Shown here piece after piece: positions 36,146 to 45,668 of a stretch of DNA of 64,000 nt. Source of the DNA: Flavobacterium quisquiliarum (GTDB lineage Bacteria > Bacteroidota > Bacteroidia > Flavobacteriales > Flavobacteriaceae); NCBI RefSeq assembly GCF_019308285.1, contig NZ_WWEM01000012.1, positions 62,001-126,000 on the forward strand, read 5' to 3'. The number at the start of each line of letters is the position of its first letter. Position 1 is the stretch's first letter. The position numbers were made by a program, and so were the translations under genes. The notes below the pieces were generated by a model. That model saw only the letters and a program-made list of their open reading frames with translations. It searched no databases and had not been told where the DNA came from.

Positions 36146-36547
36146 CTATTTTTTTGTCTCTGTTTCTATTGTAATTATATCATTTAAAAGTTCCGTGAGC
36201 TTTCTAAAATTACCCTGTTTTTTCAAAAACTGCACTTTTTTAAATTTATCTATAGCCTCTTTCAGTAAAGTTCCTGAATGGCCTGAATAAAGCACAACAG
36301 GAATATTTTTTAGTTCTTTTACACCTCTAAGCAATTTAAGAAACTCCGTTCCATCTAAATAAGGCATATGATAATCAAGAAAAATCACATCAGGAGATAA
36401 CTTTAAATCCTGCAGCTTTTTAAGAGCCTCAAGAGCATTGTTTTCAACTGAGTATTTTATCTTGTTATTAATTGCATGTAAAGCGGTTACGAAGATTTCT
36501 GCATCATCAGTATCATCGTCTACTAATAAAATATTTCTGTATTTCAT
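36146..36547 (-). CDS. Single-domain response regulator
   Basis: 133 residues consisting of one receiver domain: acidic pocket LVDDDTDD (about 8-15), phospho-acceptor D58 in DVIFLDYHMPYLDG, the conserved Ser in LYSGHSG and the conserved lysine in FLKKQG. There is no output domain. It resembles Rcp1-like regulators that serve as phosphotransfer or protein-binding modules. No kinase is adjacent; the nearest, the hybrid kinase at 17614, is far away. It appears to be a single-gene unit. Confidence 0.88.
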   Translation of the reverse strand: MKYRNILLVDDDTDDAEIFVTALHAINNKIKYSVENNALEALKKLQDLKLSPDVIFLDYHMPYLDGTEFLKLLRGVKELKNIPVVLYSGHSGTLLKEAIDKFKKVQFLKKQGNFRKLTELLNDIITIETETKK

Positions 36548-36654
36548 ACCTCTAAATTAAATTACACTAAAAATCAATATTTTATACAATTCCATTCTAA
36601 TTTTACACAATTCCCATATTTCGATAAATGGAATAAAATTGATATTTGTGCAAT

Positions 36655-36692
36655 AAAAAAGACCAAACATTTTTTAAAGTTTGATCTTTTTT
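36655..36692 (-). terminator. Rho-independent terminator after the PRC-barrel gene
   Basis: Read leftward, AAAAAAGATCAAAC, a short A/T loop, GTTTGGTC and T6. The arms pair with one mismatch, and it lies about 40 bases after the stop at 36731. Confidence 0.75.
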
Positions 36693-36730
36693 ATCCCATT
36701 CATACGTTTTTCAATCTTGAAAAAAGTCAT

Positions 36731-37243
36731 TTATCTTCCATCAAATTCCCTTCGATTGTAAAAAGTATCATCATCACTATTAGAATTAAAACCAGACTCA
36801 TCTGCAGGATAATACGATCTTAAAACATTTCGTTCATAATCCCTGTCAAAATTATGCAGTCTGTTGTATCTACTTGTTTTTCTAAAAGTGTCATATCCTA
36901 TGCCATTTGCCATGACAATTTTGGTGTCTTTATTTATGCTCACTGATCCAATTGGAATGATAATATGAGTGTCTCCCTCTGTATACATAAATTCCTTCCC
37001 GTTGTCATATTCAATAGCATCATGCACTTCTTTTTTACTATCTTCAATTAATGCTTTATCAACATTTACGTCTAGATAAACAACACGTTGCATATCTTTA
37101 TTCACCCATAAATTATCAATTTTACCAATAGTGCGGTTGTCTGCATCTACTATCTTCCATCCTGTAACATCAGAATAGTTTGAAGCTACTTTATAATCTG
37201 AAAGTTCGTCTAATCGATATAAGTTTTTATCTTTATTTCCCAT
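36731..37243 (-). CDS. PRC-barrel domain protein
   Basis: 170 residues with a PRC-barrel at the N-terminal end (about 10-115: YKVASNYSDVTGWKIVDADN, then IGKIDNLWV and RVVYLDV, then HIIIPIGSVSIN). The C-terminal third is polar and basic with many Arg, Tyr and Asp residues and looks disordered. Soluble PRC-barrel proteins of this type are frequently stress-linked in Bacteroidota, with roles inferred only from expression. It shares strand and probably transcript with the tiny membrane protein just upstream, and has its own terminator downstream. Confidence 0.75.
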   Translation of the reverse strand: MGNKDKNLYRLDELSDYKVASNYSDVTGWKIVDADNRTIGKIDNLWVNKDMQRVVYLDVNVDKALIEDSKKEVHDAIEYDNGKEFMYTEGDTHIIIPIGSVSINKDTKIVMANGIGYDTFRKTSRYNRLHNFDRDYERNVLRSYYPADESGFNSNSDDDTFYNRREFDGR

Positions 37244-37292
37244 AAGGTTAATCTTTTTAATATTGTATTTTTCTTGCTTATTGTAGCCTAAT

Positions 37293-37457
37293 TTAATTTA
37301 TCGTGTCGGTTATAGTTGTATTTTCAACTTCAACCTCTCTTACAGGCTGCCCTTCATCATTTCTTAAAAACATATAATATATAATTGCGCCAATTAATAA
37401 CAATGCCACAACCCAAGGCCATAAAGGCTTCTTTTTTTCAATTTTAATTTCTGCCAT
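37293..37457 (-). CDS. Small single-pass membrane protein
   Basis: A 54-codon ATG frame ending at TAA 37293-37295. It has a basic N-terminus (MAEIKIEKKKPLW), one transmembrane helix (PWVVALLLIGAIIYYMFL) and a polar acidic tail (NDEGQPVREVEVENTTITD). Such small anchors are common next to PRC-barrel and other stress-related genes. It lies 49 bases upstream of the PRC-barrel gene, consistent with one operon. The function is unknown. Confidence 0.65.
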   Translation of the reverse strand: MAEIKIEKKKPLWPWVVALLLIGAIIYYMFLRNDEGQPVREVEVENTTITDTIN

Positions 37458-37730
37458 AACTCATTTATTTTTTTGATTGCATAATAGTTTTATAGTAATA
37501 TTAAAGGTACAAATGAGAAAAAGAGTAAGAAGTATTTAATTTCAAATGGATGTTATACAATTCCCAGTAAATCAAAGTCTTACTTATTTAAATTTACTAG
37601 CTTAGCTTAAAATTCTGTAACATATCCTGCAAATAATGTAAGTACTATTTAATGGAAGATTTTATATTCGCATAGTTACATATAATGGATTTCATCTAGA
37701 CTATAACAGCTAAAATCAGACTAATTTAAA

Positions 37731-38684
37731 ATGAAAACTTTTCTATTTTTTATTAACTGTTTATTGGTTATTCACTGCCAAGCACAGCAGCAGAACTATT
37801 CTCCAAAAGTTATGCTGGCAATCGAAACGTATGCTTTCCTAAAAGGACAAAGTTCTGCTTTGCAGAAAGTTGCTCTTCAATTTCCTTCTCTTAAAGATGA
37901 AGTAGCATCAGTACAAAAAAGCGCCCAAAAAATACACGGAAGAGCACAACGAAATATAGAGCAGTTTTTAAAAGAAGAATTAAAGGACAATCAATTTAAA
38001 ATATTGCAAAATAATATCGACTCTTTGGTAACTCAGCAATTAAAGCATCCTATTGAGCAAGAAAAGCAAGCAAAAGATTTCATAAAAAAAGTCAAAGATA
38101 AAATCCGTTTTAGTTATGATCCTATTAGTGAAAAGGGCATTATGTCTTTTGCTTACCTTGATGCCCCACATCAGGAATTTGCTGATGGACATACCATGCA
38201 TTTTTCCACAAAAAATCATCCTAAGGCAGAAGAATCTGTTTTAAAAATTACTATTCCTAAAAGCTGGAATGCTGAAGAAGCACAGATGCCGGAAACCATT
38301 CAGCAATTTACCAGTCATGATGGAACCGGAGACGAGAGAATTCTAATTGTAATGTATGAATTAGACGAAGAAGACCAAAATCTTCTCCTAAATGAAAAAA
38401 CTGTTTCTGAAATGATAGCCCCAGGAAGCAAAATTATTAGAACGGAAAAAGTTAAGATTGACGGAATGCCTGCACTAATGGTAGAAATTGAAGAAACAAT
38501 ACATTTTGATGCGGATAAAAAGAAAATACGAATGCTGCAGTTTATGTTCATGCATAAACAGAAATTATATTGTCTCCAAGGAAGTGTTGGACCAGCGCCT
38601 TTACATCATAATTTAGATCATAGGTTAAGAAAATACGAACCTTTATTCCGTCTTGTTGCTGCTGGTACAGATGTAGTTCATTAA
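37731..38684 (+). CDS. Secreted protein of unknown function
   Basis: 317 residues with a signal peptide (residues 3-16, cleavage near CQAQ). A helical N-terminal half (about 25-125) carries many Lys and Gln residues, and the C-terminal half is a beta-rich domain (MSFAYLDAPHQEFADGHTMH, then KIDGMPALMVEIEETI). I do not recognise either half. It is on the plus strand, convergent with the NTF2-like gene that ends at 38705, with only 20 bases between stops. Confidence 0.6.
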   Translation: MKTFLFFINCLLVIHCQAQQQNYSPKVMLAIETYAFLKGQSSALQKVALQFPSLKDEVASVQKSAQKIHGRAQRNIEQFLKEELKDNQFKILQNNIDSLVTQQLKHPIEQEKQAKDFIKKVKDKIRFSYDPISEKGIMSFAYLDAPHQEFADGHTMHFSTKNHPKAEESVLKITIPKSWNAEEAQMPETIQQFTSHDGTGDERILIVMYELDEEDQNLLLNEKTVSEMIAPGSKIIRTEKVKIDGMPALMVEIEETIHFDADKKKIRMLQFMFMHKQKLYCLQGSVGPAPLHHNLDHRLRKYEPLFRLVAAGTDVVH

Positions 38685-38704
38685 TAAAAAAAACATTGTA
38701 TGAT

Positions 38705-39076
38705 TTATTCCTCAGTTAATTCGGTTTCAGTATGCAGCGCACAAACCCATTCATTATTTTGTTTTACCCATGTAGAAGTGCAGGCACATTTCATTATTTT
38801 CTTTTGTTTACTATCTTCCAACTCTATTATGTAAGCTGTTACAACGGTAGTTTCTGTTAAGGCTTGTGAGTTAAAATCCGAAAAACCTAATACTTTTATT
38901 TTGTCTCCATCTCCCGATTCAAACATTTTTTTAAATGTAGTTTCATCTACGTTATGTACACCGTTTTTGCCAGCTACAATACAAGGAAAGTAAGTAAGAT
39001 TTTTTACTGTTTCATAGTCATGATTTTCCATTCCCTGCCAGTATTTTTTTTCAAGTTCAATTATCTGTGTTTCCAT
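38705..39076 (-). CDS. NTF2-like / DUF4440-type protein
   Basis: 123 residues from the ATG ending at 39076 (METQIIELEKKYWQGMENHD); a TTG start nine codons earlier is possible but unlikely. The N-terminal helix, the NLTYFPCIVAGKNGVHNVDE middle and the terminal strand pair (CTSTWVKQNNEWVCALHTET) show the SnoaL/NTF2-like cone fold. Such proteins act as small-ligand binding proteins or isomerase-like enzymes; no role is evident here. Confidence 0.7.
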   Translation of the reverse strand: METQIIELEKKYWQGMENHDYETVKNLTYFPCIVAGKNGVHNVDETTFKKMFESGDGDKIKVLGFSDFNSQALTETTVVTAYIIELEDSKQKKIMKCACTSTWVKQNNEWVCALHTETELTEE

Positions 39077-39295
39077 AATTATCTTCTTTAACAGTTTATA
39101 CAAAGTTCAAATTAAAATAAAAAGCAAGAAACATCTTTAACATATATTTAATTGAAAATCAACAAATTGAATAGGTTTCTTTAATTATAATTAAACAATT
39201 ATTGAAAATAATTATATAACTGAAAATGAATATCTTACTCTAATTTTATACTTCCAAAAAGCAAATAAAATTCTAACAATTAAGGAAATAGAATC

Positions 39296-40273
39296 ATGGA
39301 AGATATACATACACATAGCAGCCTCAAAGGAAAAATAGTTGTAATAACTGGTGCCAGCAGCGGTGTTGGCCGTGCGGCAGCAGAAGCATTTGCACGTGAG
39401 GGCTGTAATTTAGTGATTACAGCAAGAGGAAAAAAAGGTATTGATGAAGTAGTAGATTATTGTCGCGCTCTAAATGTTAAGGCTGTTGGTATTCCTGCAG
39501 ACATGTCAATTGCAGAAGATGTAGAAAAAGTAGCCGCTGGAGCTCTGGCAATTGGAGGAAGAATCGATATCTGGGTTAACAATGCAGGCGTTATGGCCAG
39601 TGGAAAATTTGAGGAGATTCCTCTAGAAGTTCATCAGCAGGTTATTAAAACCAATTTGTTTGGCTATATGCATGGAGCTTATAATGCAATTAAAATTTTT
39701 AAGGAACAAGATGAAGGAATTTTGATCAATAATATATCCATTGGAGGATTTATGCCTGCTCCTTACAGTGCAGTCTATTCCGCATCCAAATTCGGAATCA
39801 GGGGTATGATGGAATGTCTGCAGGGAGAAATATCAAATCGAAGACATATTCATATCTGCAATCTTTATCCTCAATTGCAAAACTCTACTGGTAATCTGCA
39901 TTCAGCCAAATATTCCGGATTTGATATGACAATACCTTTTATCGCATCCGATCCTCGCGATACGGCTGCTAAAATAGTTGAACTGGCAAAAAATCCTAAA
40001 AAAGAATTGTTTCCCGACTTTAAATCTGCAGCAATCACCAATACGTACAAATTACTTCCCAAAATAATTACTAATGCAGCATCAGCAGTTGTTCGCACCA
40101 AAATGAAATTCAACGAAGAAAAAGTGAACAATCCAGGAAATGTTTTATCTAAGTCAAAAGAACCTCTTCGAGTTTACGGAAATCCGTCTTCCAAAGTGGT
40201 ATCAGATCTTAAGCTAGCATTATTTGCTGGAATTGGAATAAGTTTAGGGCTGTTTCTCTTTAGCAAGAAATAG
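39296..40273 (+). CDS. SDR-family oxidoreductase with C-terminal membrane anchor
   Basis: 325 residues. A nucleotide-binding Rossmann motif TGASSGVG lies near residues 18-25, NNAGV at 95-99, and the active site YSASK gives Y161 and K165. The serine lies in INNISIGG. These are the classical short-chain dehydrogenase/reductase residues, so NAD(P)H-dependent oxidation or reduction of a carbonyl or alcohol is expected. An extra C-terminal segment (about 299-323, LALFAGIGISLGLFLFSKK) is a single transmembrane helix that should anchor the enzyme to the inner membrane. AAGGAAATA about 10 bases before the ATG is a reasonable ribosome-binding site. The substrate is unknown. Confidence 0.88.
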   Translation: MEDIHTHSSLKGKIVVITGASSGVGRAAAEAFAREGCNLVITARGKKGIDEVVDYCRALNVKAVGIPADMSIAEDVEKVAAGALAIGGRIDIWVNNAGVMASGKFEEIPLEVHQQVIKTNLFGYMHGAYNAIKIFKEQDEGILINNISIGGFMPAPYSAVYSASKFGIRGMMECLQGEISNRRHIHICNLYPQLQNSTGNLHSAKYSGFDMTIPFIASDPRDTAAKIVELAKNPKKELFPDFKSAAITNTYKLLPKIITNAASAVVRTKMKFNEEKVNNPGNVLSKSKEPLRVYGNPSSKVVSDLKLALFAGIGISLGLFLFSKK

Positions 40274-40707
40274 CAAAATCATCATTACTTATGCAAAAAT
40301 AAACATGGAGATTCATAAACACGAGTATATCACGTAATTTTTTAAAGTGGTAAGTTCTGGTTTTATCTAATGATTTTCATGACTTAATCAAGAAGTAATA
40401 ATTAGATAAATTTAGTAAAACAACTTAAATTTACAGCTTTAGCCACAATCTGAATAAATACTTGATTTGATACTTTTTTTGATGCTATTACATTAGAGCT
40501 TTTAATTTCTTAATCGGAAATATTCAGTATTTTTAATCTATTTATAATACAAAAAAATGACACTTCTAGTCCTACAATAAACATCTAATAATCAAACATT
40601 TGAAAACAATATAATATTAAGAGCAAAAATTTGAATTTGCTATTTTTAGTTTTATCAATATTATTCCAAAAGAATAAACCTTTAAAAAATTGCCTCAAAA
40701 AGAACAA
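40274..40707. other. Intergenic region, no recognised feature
   Basis: About 430 AT-rich bases between the SDR gene and the AraC-type regulator. I see no terminator with a clear stem, no repeat family member and no plausible small gene. Confidence 0.4.
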
Positions 40708-41508
40708 ATGAATCTGGATTTTTATCAGCCGAAAAACGAAATTTTAAAAAAATATATCGAAGGATACTACTTTATTTCAAAAGATAAAAATTCGGGTTCT
40801 GTACAATATCTCACTTTCCCTAATAATTTTTGCATTTTAACCACCAATGAAGATATAGATGTTGAAATACAAAATAACGAAGTCATCATAAAGGCATCGC
40901 CAGATAAAAATAGTATGACCTGTGTAGTTTCTCGTTATACCAAACCTATTAAAATTCATTACAAAGAGCTCATAAATGAAGTGACGATTTACTTTAAACC
41001 ATTAGGAATTAGTCAGTTTTTATCCGATTCAAAAAGTATTTTTTTAGAAAGTACTATTTTGGATTTTACTTTTATGCCTGACTTTAATGCTAAAATGATT
41101 GAAATTTTCAATTTAACCAAAGATAAACAAAGCCAAGAACTTGAAGATTATTTGCTTTCTAAATTACAAATCAAAGACTTTTCTTTAATTGAAAAAATAG
41201 TTGAAGCAATAGAAAGTGATGAAAAGATTGAAGAAATCGCTCTTAAACATCAAATAAGCAGGCAATATTTGAATAAGCTTTTCACAAAACATATTGGCAA
41301 ATCTCCTTCAGAGTACCGAAAAATTCATCGCTTTAGAAACTCAATCCTTAAGCAAAAGCAAAGTAAAAATTTTTCTGAGTTATCTCAATACGATTTTTAT
41401 GATCAATCTCATTTTATTCGAAACTTTAAAGAGCTCACAAACAGGAATCCACAGATCTTTTTCAAAAATATAGATACAGAGAAAGAAAATATCTGGCTTT
41501 TTGTCTAA
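40708..41508 (+). CDS. AraC-family transcriptional regulator
   Basis: 266 residues from the ATG at 40708 (MNLDFYQPKNEILKKYIEGY); a TTG six codons earlier is also open. The N-terminal half is a cupin-like sensing domain typical of AraC-type activators (YFKPLGISQFL near its end). The C-terminal double HTH (about 165-250) has the pattern EEIALKHQISRQYLNKLFTK, then IGKSPSEYRKIHRFR, and FYDQSHFIRNFKELTNRNPQ for the second helix pair. It is followed by the DoxX-like membrane protein after 90 bases on the same strand, which makes that gene the likely target. Confidence 0.85.
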   Translation: MNLDFYQPKNEILKKYIEGYYFISKDKNSGSVQYLTFPNNFCILTTNEDIDVEIQNNEVIIKASPDKNSMTCVVSRYTKPIKIHYKELINEVTIYFKPLGISQFLSDSKSIFLESTILDFTFMPDFNAKMIEIFNLTKDKQSQELEDYLLSKLQIKDFSLIEKIVEAIESDEKIEEIALKHQISRQYLNKLFTKHIGKSPSEYRKIHRFRNSILKQKQSKNFSELSQYDFYDQSHFIRNFKELTNRNPQIFFKNIDTEKENIWLFV

Positions 41509-41598
41509 ACTGTTTCCATTTGTACAATTTTACGATTTTGGGATACTATACTTTTACTAAATTCTAAATAATGTAAAAACAAAAAAATCCCAAAAAAT

Positions 41599-42423
41599 AT
41601 GAACTGGCAAAAAATCCATCTTTTTTTACACACCTTTTGCAGATACTTTCTAGCTACAATAATAATCTTATATGCTTACGGTAAAATATTAAAAACCCAA
41701 TTTGTATCACAGCCAAGCGTATATGATATGCCAATTGGTTCTCTAGATGGTTTTCGGCTTACTTGGTATTATTATGGGTACTGCAATTGGTACCCAATTG
41801 TTATTGCCGTTACTCAGATTATAAGCTCGCTTCTACTCTTTTTTAGAAAAACGACAAGAATAGGAATTATTCTCTTCCTTACTTTTATGATTAATATTCT
41901 TCTGACAGATTTTGCATATGATATAAATGCAAAAGGAATTGCGATAACATTAACTCTAATGGCATTTTTTGTGCTATTTTCTGATTATGAAGTTTTTATC
42001 AAATATTTTTTAGAAGAACCTCCATTGTATCAAAACAGTGACAGACCCAAATGGATAAACAAGATTAGTGCAATAAAATTCATTTACATTCCTGCTGTAT
42101 TCATTGGTTTCTTTATCATGTTCAGTATTTTGAAAACCAAATACATGTCACAAGATAATTTTTACGGAACTTGGGAAAATCTTCAAACTAAGGAAAGGCT
42201 ACATTTTGAGAACCTAAATAATTTTCAAATGAACAAAACAGATCGGCTAGAAAGCATTGTAAATGGAGAATACTCATTTACTAAAGATTCTTTAACTTTA
42301 AAATCTAACGATAACTCACAAAATAAAACAAAAAACTATTTAAAAGGAAAATATATCATACACCAATCTGATTTAACTATTACAACCAAAACCGACAATC
42401 TAAAATTTAGAAGAATTAGATAA
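41599..42423 (+). CDS. DoxX-like four-helix membrane protein with a soluble tail
   Basis: 274 residues. Transmembrane helices lie near 13-27, 65-81, 85-103, 108-128 and 157-175, and the N-terminal block has the DoxX-like layout (FLATIIILYAYGKILKTQF). The C-terminal 90 residues are a beta-rich lipocalin-like domain (YGTWENLQTKERLHFENLNN, and LKGKYIIHQSDLTI). The family assignment is weak. It is probably controlled by, or coexpressed with, the AraC regulator just upstream. A bidirectional terminator follows. Confidence 0.55.
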   Translation: MNWQKIHLFLHTFCRYFLATIIILYAYGKILKTQFVSQPSVYDMPIGSLDGFRLTWYYYGYCNWYPIVIAVTQIISSLLLFFRKTTRIGIILFLTFMINILLTDFAYDINAKGIAITLTLMAFFVLFSDYEVFIKYFLEEPPLYQNSDRPKWINKISAIKFIYIPAVFIGFFIMFSILKTKYMSQDNFYGTWENLQTKERLHFENLNNFQMNKTDRLESIVNGEYSFTKDSLTLKSNDNSQNKTKNYLKGKYIIHQSDLTITTKTDNLKFRRIR

Positions 42424-42438
42424 ACAACTTACTAAATT

Positions 42439-42478
42439 AAAAGCCGTATCAAACTATCAATTGACACGGCTTTCTTTT
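42439..42478. terminator. Bidirectional terminator between convergent genes
   Basis: AAAAGCCGTATCAA, an 8-base loop, TTGACACGGCTTT with T runs on both sides. It separates the plus-strand DoxX-like gene from the leftward gene ending at 42482. Confidence 0.8.
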
Positions 42479-42481
42479 TAA

Positions 42482-43777
42482 TTATATTTCTTTTAAGTTA
42501 ATTTCCTTTTTCTCGCCATCTTTATCAATGCTTACACGCTTTTCAATATTGGCTTTATCGGTGTAGGATTGTCTTGCAGTTCCATAATTTGTTGTAGAAC
42601 CTTGATAGCCAAAATAATTATAATAATTGGTATATCCTGATACGTACGAATAGTTATAAGAATTAGAAAAATCAAAACTAACCATGACAATATAAGTCCC
42701 TGGCATTAGGTCTGCAAACTCAAAATGTCCTTCATCGTCATATACTTTGGCTTTTTTTACAGAGTAACCGAAATTGCTATCCAAAGGAACTTCGGGCATT
42801 TTTTTCTGTTTACGGATTTTCTTGTTTACTTCTATCCATTCCTCATAATAAGCTGAACTTGGAAAAAGTGTGATCTCTGTTCCTCTTGGAGCATATTGTT
42901 TCTTAGCTGTATTGACTAAACCTCCTAGTCTCTTACCAGAATCCGATCTTGCATAAGCTGTACCAATTATAACACTGTTACCGCCAGAGATTTGTCTAGC
43001 CACAGCTTCTTTATCAAATTTATTTTTAATAGGCTGATAATCTAGTTCTTCGTTAACTGTGATTTCCCACATTCCGTTTGCCATAGACATTTCGCGCTGC
43101 CACAGACGGCGGTCTTTCTTGTCTATAATATAATTATAAGTGGCATTGGTACTTTCTTCCAAAACCGTAACTAGCCATGTTTCATGCTTGCCAGTTCTAG
43201 GAGAGTTATAGATGAAACTTTTTACTTCTTTAATGGTATAATATTCAACAAGTGTATTTGACGATTGATCGTTATAATAGAACTGTGGAAAACGTCCTTT
43301 ATAACCAACATCTAATGGCAATGTTCCAATTAAATGATCCGTCCAGTTAAAGTCAAAATATGCTACCTTAGGATTGAGCTTTAGTTTTTTATCCTTTTTG
43401 GTTTTCTTCGAATAGAAATTACCCGTAATGGTTTCACCAAAATCAAGATTTAATTTTGCGTTGTTGGTATCATCAGAATAGCTAATAGCTTTAAGTGTTT
43501 GAGCGTCTGCTGTACTAATACGTGTAGTAGATTTTCCATTGTCTTTCGGTGTATAGGTATTGTTTAACGTTAATTGATTGTTGTTTAAAACAATATCATA
43601 AGTCAATGATCCTAAATTTTTCCATTCTGTACCTTTCACGTAATATACTGTGTAGAGTGATTTTTCGGGTTTGATATACTTGGTATTAATATCCTTAATT
43701 CCAGGAACTATTTCTTTTTGACTAAATGCAATAAATGGAAGCAAGATTAGTGCGAAAATAATGGGGTATAATTTCAT
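42482..43777 (-). CDS. Secreted DUF3108-like protein with a carboxypeptidase-regulatory-like tail
   Basis: 431 residues from the ATG ending at 43777, which opens a signal peptide (MKLYPIIFALILLPFIAFSQ). An upstream ATG at 43822 would add 15 polar residues and looks less natural. The first domain (about 20-230) resembles DUF3108 proteins in strand pattern (YYVKGTEWKNLGSLTYDIVL, YNYIIDKKDRRLWQREMSM). The last third includes a beta-sandwich stretch FEFADLMPGTYIVMVSFDF typical of carboxypeptidase-regulatory-like folds, then a Tyr-rich region. The lipoprotein gene lies just upstream on the same strand. Function is unknown; family labels are tentative. Confidence 0.55.
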   Translation of the reverse strand: MKLYPIIFALILLPFIAFSQKEIVPGIKDINTKYIKPEKSLYTVYYVKGTEWKNLGSLTYDIVLNNNQLTLNNTYTPKDNGKSTTRISTADAQTLKAISYSDDTNNAKLNLDFGETITGNFYSKKTKKDKKLKLNPKVAYFDFNWTDHLIGTLPLDVGYKGRFPQFYYNDQSSNTLVEYYTIKEVKSFIYNSPRTGKHETWLVTVLEESTNATYNYIIDKKDRRLWQREMSMANGMWEITVNEELDYQPIKNKFDKEAVARQISGGNSVIIGTAYARSDSGKRLGGLVNTAKKQYAPRGTEITLFPSSAYYEEWIEVNKKIRKQKKMPEVPLDSNFGYSVKKAKVYDDEGHFEFADLMPGTYIVMVSFDFSNSYNYSYVSGYTNYYNYFGYQGSTTNYGTARQSYTDKANIEKRVSIDKDGEKKEINLKEI

Positions 43778-43833
43778 TTTTCTGCTATTATAATTATCGG
43801 TTAACGAATTGTTTTTTATCATTTTGAATACTT

Positions 43834-44442
43834 TTATTTTGTGGTATTAATTATATCTTCATAAGGAAGGTTAAATGTCCCTTCTGTAATTTCTATTGCA
43901 ACACCTGAATCCAAATTCCTAACCTTTCCAGAAAATGTACCTTTGATGCCATTTTTACTAATAGATTCTATTTTTAATGTAAAAACATCATCTGCTGTTC
44001 TCGTACTATAAACAATCGTTCCATTTGTAGTTTGAATAGCATAACGAGCTACCATTTCTGGTTCTGTGGGTGTGGAATATGTACCTGCTTTGATATCTCC
44101 TCCCGTTCTCCATATCTCAAAATCTAAAGAAGGTGGTATTAGCTCGCCAACTTTAGTTGGATAAGGTGCCTCGAATCCTCCAACTACAATATGTTCAAAT
44201 CGATTATCGTTCCCACCGCCTTGAAAATTTACATCGTAAAAATCTACTTTTCGTCCATCCAGACTTGCTCTAAAATAATAATCAGATCCTGAATTATCTG
44301 ATCCATTATCATCGCTTGAACAGGAAACTAATACTAAAGCTAAAAAGAATACATGAAAAAGCTGCTTCGTAAAACTTGATATACTGCCTTTTAAAAAATT
44401 TGATCTCATAACTGAAAAATGGTCTATACTGTTATCTCTCAT
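43834..44442 (-). CDS. Lipoprotein of unknown function
   Basis: 202 residues. The signal sequence ends in the lipobox LVLVSCSSDD; the mature lipoprotein starts with an Asp/Gly/Ser-rich tether (DDNGSDNSGSD). The first ATG (44442) and M12 (44409) are both possible starts. The rest is beta-rich (FRASLDGRKVDFYDV, then GTFSGKVRNLDSGVAIEITE) and reminiscent of small DUF-type calycin-like domains, with no certain match. It is followed by the DUF3108-like gene and probably cotranscribed. Confidence 0.6.
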   Translation of the reverse strand: MRDNSIDHFSVMRSNFLKGSISSFTKQLFHVFFLALVLVSCSSDDNGSDNSGSDYYFRASLDGRKVDFYDVNFQGGGNDNRFEHIVVGGFEAPYPTKVGELIPPSLDFEIWRTGGDIKAGTYSTPTEPEMVARYAIQTTNGTIVYSTRTADDVFTLKIESISKNGIKGTFSGKVRNLDSGVAIEITEGTFNLPYEDIINTTK

Positions 44443-44543
44443 GATTACTTTTTTGATTAGCTACAAATTTACTGACAACAGAAACAAAAAAAAATACCTG
44501 ATTTCATGGTACTTTATGCATATTTGAACCAAAATGAATAAAT

Positions 44544-44578
44544 AAAAAAGCTGTCTCCAAAAAATGAGACAGCTTTTT
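44544..44578. terminator. Terminator after the GH43_26-like gene (end of the PUL)
   Basis: AAAAAAGCTGTCT, a 10-base loop, AGACAGCTTTTT with a perfect stem, about 45 bases after the stop at 44624. It marks the leftward end of the carbohydrate gene cluster. Confidence 0.85.
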
Positions 44579-44623
44579 ATAGTACAGCACTTTACAAATT
44601 CTATATCGAACAGATGTAAAGTA

Positions 44624-45628
44624 TTAATCTTTTTTGTTTTGCATAAAATCAGGAAAACCGCTTTCTGTCCATTCCACAGCACGGGCTCGGGTTGCACGAT
44701 TTACATCCGACAATTCATCTCCTTGAATTTCCTTGTAATCTCTTGCATGGTAAATCATTATAGTCGTTTTTCCATCCTCAGAAGTTGTAAATGAATTGTG
44801 ACCTGGTCCATATCTTTTTAGATCTTCATTCGTATAAAAAACGGGAGCTGGAGATTTATTCCAATTAGCCACATTTAGCAAATCGGCATTTTCATTAATC
44901 CAAAGTAATCCCATACAATAATTATGATTCGTTGCACTAGCAGAATAACTAACAAATATTTTTCCGTTCTTTTGAATGACAGCTGGCCCTTCGTTTACAT
45001 TATACTTTTCTCTTTCCCAGCCAAATTCAGGTTCTGTAATAACGATTTCTGGACCTGTAAGCGTTGTCGGATTTTTCATTTCTGATAAAACCAAAGCTGT
45101 ACCATGCTTTCCTCCTCTTACATTCTGCGCCCAAATTAAATATCTTTTGCCGTTATGCACAAAAGTTGTAGCGTCTAGAGAAAATGAATCTATCTTAGTT
45201 TTTATCTGGCCTTCTTCTGTCCATTTGCCTTGCATTGGATCTGCTGATGAATTGGATAATACCCAAATTCTGATATTCCATTTATTTTCAGCCTCTCCAG
45301 CTGCAAAATAAATATACCACTTGCCATCTATCCAGTGCAACTCAGGAGCCCAGATATGATTTGCCATCACTCCTGTTTTATGTTTATGCCAGATTTCTTT
45401 TTCTTTAGCATCTTTTAGTCCGTTAATACTATTCGCTTTTCGTAGTACAATGCGATCGTATTCGGGAACTGTAGCTATTAAGTAGTATTCACCCGAAGCT
45501 GTTTTATGCACCCACGGATCGGCACGTTTTTCTGCTATTGGATTATTGAATTCAATTGACTGTGAATAGCTTTGAAATGAATACATTGTTGCCATGATGG
45601 CTAAAATAGATACTCTAATAAATTTCAT
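44624..45628 (-). CDS. GH43 glycosidase, GH43_26-like exo-alpha-1,5-L-arabinofuranosidase
   Basis: 334 residues with a signal peptide (cleavage near SYSQS). The five-bladed propeller motifs are visible: catalytic base D37 in KRADPWVHK, IWAPELHW in the second blade, the pKa-modulating Asp in FSLDATTFVHNG, and the acid Glu in NVNEGPAVIQKNG. EYDRIVLRKANSI, GVMANHIWAPELHW and YFAAGEAENKWNIRIW match subfamily 26 arabinofuranosidases, which release single arabinose units from arabinan or arabinogalactan side chains. It is the last gene of the PUL and has its own terminator. Location is periplasmic or outer-membrane associated. Confidence 0.85.
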   Translation of the reverse strand: MKFIRVSILAIMATMYSFQSYSQSIEFNNPIAEKRADPWVHKTASGEYYLIATVPEYDRIVLRKANSINGLKDAKEKEIWHKHKTGVMANHIWAPELHWIDGKWYIYFAAGEAENKWNIRIWVLSNSSADPMQGKWTEEGQIKTKIDSFSLDATTFVHNGKRYLIWAQNVRGGKHGTALVLSEMKNPTTLTGPEIVITEPEFGWEREKYNVNEGPAVIQKNGKIFVSYSASATNHNYCMGLLWINENADLLNVANWNKSPAPVFYTNEDLKRYGPGHNSFTTSEDGKTTIMIYHARDYKEIQGDELSDVNRATRARAVEWTESGFPDFMQNKKD

Positions 45629-45668
45629 TTTAGGCTTTTAATTTTTTCTTTAGTTAATATATTTGTTT

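Noticed and set aside
44461..44697. A 78-residue minus-strand frame overlapping the end of the GH43_26-like gene
   Set aside because: It overlaps the 3' end of the GH43 gene in another frame and spans the terminator, so it is not a real gene.
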